A program made the translations under genes and the position numbers. This document shows positions 57,269 through 64,000 of a stretch of 64,000 bases of DNA, piece after piece. Source of the stretch: Boswellia sacra (taxonomy: Eukaryota > Streptophyta > Magnoliopsida > Sapindales > Burseraceae); assembly GCA_013180625.2 (NCBI GenBank), contig SNVD02013169.1, positions 124,001 through 188,000 of the forward strand, read 5' to 3'. The notes beneath the pieces were generated by a model. The model had not been told where the DNA came from. It searched no databases and saw only the letters and a program-made list of their open reading frames with translations. How positions within the stretch are numbered: position 1 is the stretch's first letter; each line of letters begins with the position of its first letter.

Positions 57269-57787
57269 TTAGATTTTATCAAGTTTCTCTGCCTTGATAA
57301 CGGGGTTTGCTTTTGCTATAGCATCCCGAGCAGCAGTACGATAATCAAAGGGACAGGCATGTTTGTCTGAGTAGCGATGTGATGCACAGAAAAGGTTACC
57401 ACAGCGACAACTGAACCCCGTTAAACCAACACGCTTCTTGCAACTGCTGCATCGGCTGGGACCCTCCTTTGGCTTTGCCTCAACACTCTCCCCTGAGCCT
57501 GAAGTAGATGAGGGTTGCACGGAGATCACTTTTGACTCCACTGAGCTAACTTGCACATCAACAGTGGCAGCAGCAACAGGTTCACTCCCATTGCTGCTCG
57601 ATGATTCATTCACAAAGCTTCCAATAGATGATGCCGCAAGCTTAGCTTGCTCTTGTTTCAACATTATATCCTTGTAGCATTTGGAACACATATTCATTGT
57701 AGCCACGCTTCCAAAGAAGCCACAGTTGTTGATGCACAAGATAGTGCGTTCGGGAGGAGCTTGGCATCCAGTCTCATCATGGTCCAT
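57269..57787 (-). CDS. SAP: A20/AN1 zinc-finger stress-associated protein
   Basis: This is a 172-residue protein encoded in one coding exon, the usual structure of plant stress-associated proteins (SAPs). The N-terminal A20 finger is at about residues 14-45 ([20 protein letters not shown], with four cysteines). A serine- and valine-rich linker follows. The C-terminal AN1 finger is at about residues 110-150 ([18 protein letters not shown], then [17 protein letters not shown]) and the tail ends AEKLDKI. All metal ligands are present. SAPs bind ubiquitin and act as regulators, often ubiquitin ligases, in salt, drought and cold responses. The start MDHDETGCQ resembles Arabidopsis SAP2. A leader intron (57801-59770) separates the coding exon from the promoter. 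Confidence 0.95.
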   Translation of the reverse strand: MDHDETGCQAPPERTILCINNCGFFGSVATMNMCSKCYKDIMLKQEQAKLAASSIGSFVNESSSSNGSEPVAAATVDVQVSSVESKVISVQPSSTSGSGESVEAKPKEGPSRCSSCKKRVGLTGFSCRCGNLFCASHRYSDKHACPFDYRTAARDAIAKANPVIKAEKLDKI

Positions 57788-57800
57788 TTTGTCACCTCTC

Positions 57801-57825
57801 CTGCACCACAATAGTAAAAAAAAAA

Positions 57826-57861
<36 letters not shown>

Positions 57862-59770
57862 CTTGTAATCAAAATGAAGTGTTACAGGTACCTAAGGAAT
57901 TTGAACACATCTGGAGATAAGGAACTTTTCACATAGATGCATACACATATCAACTTGGTTTATCTAGCTTTACCAAAATTTGTGGAATTAAGTCAACACT
58001 TTTTAAGTTCAAAGAATCTAGAGCAAACTATACAAGAACCAGCAGAACTCAATTGTTTTCAGTTACCATAAGTTCTCAGATGAGATGATAAGACCAAGAA
58101 ACAATGTAAATATACTAGAACATGGCAACCCACTAAGGCAAAAACCTCCAAGAACAGCAAAATCAAGCTGTATTAGACAAAATAAGAAATAGCCAACAGC
58201 TAATAAAAAAGCAAATTGGGCTTTGACCCTTCTATAACAAAGAAAACAAGGATAACTCTCATTTTTCCAAACAGTGGACATTGTCCTAGCATCACTACAC
58301 TAAATGTGGCTATTGCCTGGACCAAGAAATAAGCTATCAGAGTCCATAATCCAAAAATTTATTCTGTAAACATAACCATTCTCCCAGCGAACAAGAAAAC
58401 TGTTTGTCAGGTATATAGGTTTATTGCCATTACACACTAGATCTTTTCAGCCAAAACAAGCTAGTACAGCATGTCGTGTAAAAATGTTTCATATCCAGTA
58501 TAAGCTGGAAGGAATATAGTGTGTACCAACAACTTTGAAAGTTAAAAGAGGGAATGTGGTTCGTAAGAGATAGATTTAGATTGGTTTTGTCAAGTCCGTC
58601 CCCTCCAACCAAGAACAAAACCAATCCGATCACCTCTAAAGGAAAGAAATGAAATCAAGATATGAACTAATAAACATAATAAAGTTGCAAATCAAACCCA
58701 ATTTATTTACTGGTTTGGTTCTATTCTACATGCACCTGAATCCTGTTGCACCTCTAACATCATGTATGATTAACTACATATGTAGTATAATGGTATTCTG
58801 TTTAGCTTGCCTCCATATTTCAGATAAAAAGCCAACCTATAATCAGCTTAACAATTTCCAGATGTTTTATGATAATCACATATCATTACAAAGAACAAAT
58901 AATTTATTCAAAAAAAAAAAAAAAGAAAGAAAACGTCACATCTTTCACATGTAATTCCTAATATCATACATCAGATTGTGGAAGACATGCATGAACCACA
59001 AATACCAATATGGAATATGTCCGTGAGCAAGTGCCCTTAAATTAATCGCGAAATTTGCTAATGAGTAGCTGTCTAATATCTTAATGAAACAACAACATCC
59101 AATTATTTGTCTATAACTTTGGCATTATAACCATATCAGCAAACATTAATATCTAAAATTATTTCATACTTAATAGCAGTCACCAGCCACACAACACATG
59201 ATATATACAAATTGCTCACTGTCTTGTAAAAGTAACACAAATGATTTACACAACCAATTCAAACATGCATAACACAAATGTTTCTATCATTCTATGATTA
59301 CTCAAACATTCCCGATTATAGAAGCGAAAACCACAAACCATCTATGCAAAAAGCCATAAGATTATAACTACATGCCAAAAGGAAAAATTAAAAAAGAAAA
59401 AAATAGTAAAACCACTTCGACACATCAGCAAAGCAAGACCATATAGAACTTTAACCAGATTCCAGCAAAATTCAAACTTCAACACAAACATTTAGGCATA
59501 GAGATAAAGCAGCCAAACCCACTTGCTTCAGCTCGCTACACATTTAAACATGTATTAACATAACAAAAATCAATAAATTAATTATTTAAAAAACATAAAT
59601 AAAAATCTCAACTTTCACTTACATCTTTAAAAAAAAAAAAAATTACACATAACAAGGTAGAAAAACACTTTTTTTATTTTTAAAAAATAAAAGAATAACC
59701 CAATTACTAAAAACGAAAAAAAAACAGAAAAATAATCAACAAAACAAAAACCCAAAGAATTATTCCTTAC
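57801..59770 (-). other. 5'-leader intron of the A20/AN1 gene
   Basis: The donor CTAACAG/GTAAGG at 59771/59770 and the acceptor GGTGCAG at 57801, 13 bases before the ATG, define about 1,970 bases. It is AT-rich with a (AT)n tract at 57823-57858. A leader intron directly before the start codon is common in plant SAP genes, where it often boosts expression. Confidence 0.7.
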
Positions 59771-60110
59771 CTGTTAGCCAGAGAAGTTGTATAAATGAAT
59801 CCCTAAAGCTGATCCCCCGAGCTCAAAACGACATCCGATGAGCCCTACGTTTCATCAAACCAAACAAAAATCAATCAATCAACAAATTAAACAACACAAA
59901 AACAAAAATAAAAACCACCAAAAAAATTCAAAAAAATATATTAGAAAAACACAAAATCAAACACGAGATCGGAAACCCTAACCCCGAACCTTTCCGCACC
60001 AGATCAGAGAGAGAGAGTTGAAGCCGAAAAGAGAAAGTAAACAGAGAAAGCAAAGAGAGAGAGACGCTTCGTTTGATATTTTCTCTTTTAGTCTCCCTCT
60101 GATTTTTTAA
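59771..60110 (-). promoter_or_regulatory. Leader exon and core promoter of the A20/AN1 gene
   Basis: The minus strand shows a CT-rich leader (GCTTTCTCTGTTTAC, CAACTCTCTCTCTCTGATC) with a telo-box-like GGGTTAGGGTTTCC near 59975-59990, running down to the donor at 59770. The TSS is probably near 60060-60090. Confidence 0.5.
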
Positions 60111-62394
60111 AAGGCGTTGTTTCTCTGCCAACGAAGGCTCTTCATTGATTAGGGGTGTCGTGTCACCCTCCCATTGGTCACGCGTGGTGGTCTGTGTTTC
60201 CTGTTTTGTCCGCCGCTTGATATTTATTTACTGTTCCGCCATCGAAGGATTGTTAGAATGACTCGTGGTGGGACGTGTGAGACGTTACAGTCCAGTGCTT
60301 GTTGAGGGAAGTGGCAATTTGTCCGTGATGGTAGGTGAGGTGTAAATTATGTTTTCGTAAAGAGGTAATTGATTGAATTAAAATTAAAATTACAATAATA
60401 ATTTTGTTCGGGTCAAGAGATTTATGATAGGCTTTTGTGGAAATAATAAAGAATGATTAATAATAATTATTAATCGATTGATGAGGTTGCTTGTTGGTCC
60501 TTCATAAACGGCTCATGAGAGATAAGTCTCATATTTAAGGTGCCTTATAAAGTACGCACTTTTTCAAGTAATTTTGATTAATTAAGGTAAATTATTATTA
60601 ATTAAGGTGAATTTTGTTTTAAATTTGTCCTGAGTTTTTATAAACCTTGTCAAAACCTACCTCATAAGAGGTTATAAGAAATCAAGTTTTGAAGGTCTTT
60701 ATAAAAAATAAAAATATTTAAAGTTCTTGAATTTTGTAGCCAAATTCAAATATTCCTTCTATACTCAAATACAAAGATAAAATTATATAGTTTAATACGT
60801 TGTTCGACACCTTGTGAAATATTTGTCTAATATCACTCAACAATAATCAATCATTATTCAACTGTCTAATAAATAAACTTAATAATTCACTTGGTTATAT
60901 AATAAAATAAAATTAAGATTTAACTTTTTAAAAAAAAATCCCCAAAAGTTAGCTATTTGTGTTTTCAAATCAAAATTTAAAAAGAAAGAGTTCATGATAA
61001 GCTAGGCAATATTATGTACATTGTACTTTACAAAATTCAAATTAAAGTAGAAAAATATGTTGCAAACTTTAATTCAAAAGTATCCTAGTCTCCTTCACAT
61101 TCTTTTATGAACTAAATTTTTGCTGACCCTGTATACATAAAACCTCACTAGTGGTCTAATTGATAAATTATCAAACCGTGATAGACTATTAAAAACCATT
61201 TATAGAAATTATTTGTGCAAGAATTTGGTAACCGATTCCTTAACAAATTTGCTATAGATCTCTTCTCTTGCAATCTCAAAGAAGATTATTATCATTAAGG
61301 AGTGTGCATGAGCTATGACATGAGCTTGATCGACTAAAATACAGACTTATCGTGAGCTTCTTTTCAATAATGTATGTATAGTGGATGTATTGGCTTGGAC
61401 CTCAATCCATGGAAGTACAACCAAGATGGTGGTTGATAACCATCCCTTAACTATAGTTAAAAGGCATAACTACTAATTAACTTGAGTTAGATAAACTTAA
61501 TTGGAATGCATGTTAAACTTCCTTAGTGTAGATTGTCCGTTTTACAAATTCAACGATAAAAGTACAGGAACTATTAGTTAACCTATTAAAGACTGTAAAG
61601 TATATCAGATATACGGATACATTGGATACAAAAATTGTATAAAATTTGTAATGAACCTATAAAAGTTGTAAACAAGTATATAAAAATTATAAATTGTATC
61701 GTTATAACTTTTATATACTTATTTATAACTTTTATACAATTTTTACAAAAATATACCATATGTCTGTTGTACTATTGCAAAACCTATTATCTTTATTGCC
61801 ATATGATACTGAAGTAAGTTGTTAATTGATGAGTCATGTCATGGGCGTGGAAAGTTCGAATTCCTTTTCTGGGTCAGGCCTATAGGCTTAATAATGTATG
61901 CCTTGTAAAAGAACTTTATGTTTGTTGGGAGTAATAGCTAATTGGGCGTTCGTTTGAGCCGAAATTTGTATCCACCAAAAAAAAAATTATGTTAAATTTT
62001 TGGCTAATAATAATTTTATTAATTAAATAATTAAAAATTCCTCAACATATTTTAACTTTTACTCTTTGTTTTATGATAATTTTTGGGGAAGAAGCATTAA
62101 AAAAAAAAAGAAAAAATGAAAATCAAGTTTAAGTCTAACTTGAGCAAGTGGTGTTATAATAAAAGAATGATTTGATGATAAGTTATAAAATTACTTTTAT
62201 TTAGACTGTATATTAAGAAAAGACACATACAAACATAAGCATATAAAATTCATGTGATGTGACTATATAATTATTACATTATTAATCTTAATTAATGTTA
62301 TTAATTTTTAAAATTCACTTAGAGACCGTTAATAAACATAACAAACATATGTTATATAAACATAACATTATATATATAGTGGGATGCCGAATGT
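60111..62394. other. AT-rich intergenic DNA
   Basis: This is the promoter flank of the A20/AN1 gene, then AT-rich DNA without coding signal. It contains the palindrome at 61640-61760. At 61840-61990 a tRNA-like B-box segment (AAGTTCGAATTCC) is followed by an A run, as in SINEs, but no A-box was found. Confidence 0.4.
61640..61760. repeat. AT-rich palindrome (foldback)
   Basis: The arms ATAAAAGTTGTAAACAAG..TATAAAA and their inverse (TTTTATATACTTATTTATAA..TTTTAT) pair over about 27 bases with few mismatches around a loop of about 23 bases. Weaker pairing extends outward. It may be a small foldback MITE. Confidence 0.6.
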
Positions 62395-62690
62395 AATACT
62401 GTAAGAATCTTAATCAAACTCAAATTATGATAAAGATTAATACAATAGAAAGTGATATAATTAACTCCTAAATAAAATAGGACACAAATAAATATACTCG
62501 TATTTTAACTAGGATACATCAAATAATGTCCTAATCTAAAAAGATATTCATTATGAATCAAATACTTCCTAAATTATATTTCTAAAAACAGTAAAATAAG
62601 AAACAATATAACATTCTTGTTTTATCACAAGTTTGTCAAAATTATTATGTCCATGGCACATGCAAGAGCGTAACATGTTAACACCAAATT
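62395..62690. repeat. LTR fragment related to the 11-12 kb solo LTR
   Basis: It is similar to 11935-12180 over about 240 bases. Shared segments are GAAAGTGATATAAT/GGAAGTGATATAAT, TAGGATACA, AAAAGATATT.ATTAT.AATC, AAATACTTCCTAAA, and CATTCTTG..TATCACAAG / TATTCTTGCTCCATCACAAG. Ends and target duplication were not found, so it is a truncated relative. Confidence 0.65.
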
Positions 62691-64000
62691 AAATATTTGT
62701 TTCAAAAAGTTAACTAATACTTATGCTTTCAACCTTTTAATTTTTTTACATTATTATTTTAATTAAAGTTGCTGCTTCCAATTATTAGTTTAATTATTAA
62801 AAATGTTAATAATTAATATAATAATTAATTATACTAATATTGATAAACATGTTATAATTTAATTATTTAATAATTTCAATATGCTAATATTCAACTGAAA
62901 TCAAAACTTAATAAAGTAATAGGATTAATCAATGATATAATTAATATTAAAAACCAAAAGCTACAATAGTTATCATTATTAATATGAATTTATAATATGC
63001 TAAATTTATTATTATTACTGATTTATGATATTTTAAATTATGTAGTGTATAAAGTAATTATTTATTATATAAATAACTATATTAATTATATAAATAAATA
63101 AAATTGGTAGGCTATTGTTTATGTTCAAGACATAGTTGGATATGAATAGTGCATGATCCAACCGTTATGTTGAACTAATTAGTTTATCAATTTTAGATTC
63201 ATGTTGTCTAGTACTTAGTTATGCCAGTTATACATGCCATTTTCTTTTCCTTTTTCATTATATTTGCTTGGCATTTTCCTTTTACTTCAGGTATATTGTT
63301 GCTTTATACGATAACTATTAGTCTTTTCACCTGGTTTGCACTTCATCAGATATGCTCTTCATAATTGATCCTTCCAATCTTTATCTAATTCTGTATCATT
63401 TTGCTACTCAAGTTATTGAAGGTATTAAAAATTACTTTGATCTTCTTGGAGGCCCTAATACTTTCATTCAGGTTTCTATTTTTAATGCTTTTTTTGGATA
63501 CCTTGTATTATTTTGCTTTATCTGGCCTCTTGGTTTCTAGTGATTACTAAATTAATAATCATGAATTAGAATGTGGCTTGCTTGTCTCCATTGAATTTTC
63601 AAGTGATGAATTTCCAGTGATTATTTCTTCTTCTAGCTACTTTATTTATTGAAGTCTAATAAATTTGTGTTAAAGTTCTTAAATTCAATTAATAATTTCA
63701 AATCCATTTCATGTTTGGACTTTTATAGTTGCCATAGGCCACATGAAAAAACTGTATCATTTCCTGGCTGATGATTACTTTAGTAACCAATTGCATGCAC
63801 TTGCTTTTTCTCTAATTGATTTGATGACATAGTTCAGATTATTATGATTATCAATATAATTCGCTTTTGTTATAAAAGTGCCTCTTTTAATTTACTATAG
63901 GAGTCTTATCTCTTCCATTGTTTTAGAATACAACAAAGGAGCAAATGGAGATGACTACACCTATTTTTATACACATGTTATGCAGTGCAGTTTAGACGGA
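62691..64000. other. AT-rich DNA; possible exon of a gene to the right
   Basis: It is mostly AT-rich. At 63413-63471 a 59-base stretch, bounded by CTCAAG and CAG/GTTTCT, encodes IEGIKNYFDLLGGPNTFIQ in one frame and looks exon-like. The sequence before it (63230-63410) is T-rich like an intron. I do not recognise the protein. Confidence 0.3.

Noticed and set aside
59928..60131. 67-codon open frame upstream of the A20/AN1 gene
   Set aside because: It overlaps the CT-rich leader and promoter of that gene and has no domain; it is best read as untranslated leader.
61840..61990. SINE-like segment with a B-box-like motif and an A run
   Set aside because: No A-box at the right distance and no target duplication could be found.

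Overview
The window is nuclear DNA of a flowering plant. It is AT-rich, its genes have introns, it is loaded with retrotransposons and DNA transposons, and it holds decayed plastid DNA. Three intact protein-coding genes are visible, all of ordinary eudicot type. A woody rosid is a reasonable guess; the genus cannot be read from the sequence with confidence.

Region 1 (about 0.8-13.3 kb) is a dying tandem cluster of DUF247 genes on the minus strand. Copy A is riddled with frame breaks. Copy B is split in two by a 5,386-bp Ty1/copia retrotransposon with a perfect 5-bp target duplication. Copy C keeps only its 3' third and is hit by a 1,226-bp solo LTR, also with a perfect target duplication. The upstream (promoter-side) sequence of these genes survives in three copies, one of them displaced to about 36-37 kb.

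Region 2 (about 13-38 kb) has no working host gene I can see and is a stack of transposons. It holds a 1.4-kb non-autonomous hAT-like element carrying tandem repeats. A 5.0-kb hAT element follows, with a broken DUF4371/dimerisation-type transposase and a nested 550-bp hAT. Next is a 10.6-kb unit bounded by inverted repeats of about 110 bp (MULE-like), which encloses a host-gene scrap and scrambled plastid fragments (infA, rps8, trnQ, ycf2, matK, trnP, atpE). A 5.3-kb CACTA element full of palindromic GCGAC/GCGAGG repeats sits inside that unit. A pogo/Tigger relic closes the region.

Region 3 (about 38-43 kb) holds an intact nine-exon PLETHORA (PLT1/PLT2-type) AP2 transcription-factor gene on the minus strand, with a 9-nt mini-exon. 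A relic of a second PLT copy lies about 1.4 kb beyond its 3' end.

Region 4 (about 43-53 kb) is mostly featureless AT-rich intergenic DNA plus a 2.47-kb solo LTR with a perfect 5-bp target duplication.

Region 5 (about 53.5-60.3 kb) holds two housekeeping-type genes in convergent orientation, each with a coding region in one exon and an inferred intron in the 5' leader: a PRELI/MSF1-domain mitochondrial lipid-transfer protein (plus) and an A20/AN1 stress-associated zinc-finger protein (minus). The last 3.7 kb is AT-rich, with a palindrome, an LTR fragment related to the 11-12 kb solo LTR, and one possible exon of a gene continuing to the right.

The genes form no operon or shared pathway. The main story is serial transposon insertion, datable by nesting, into a DUF247 cluster next to a conserved root-development regulator. 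Intron positions, repeat boundaries and pairwise differences were all read by eye.
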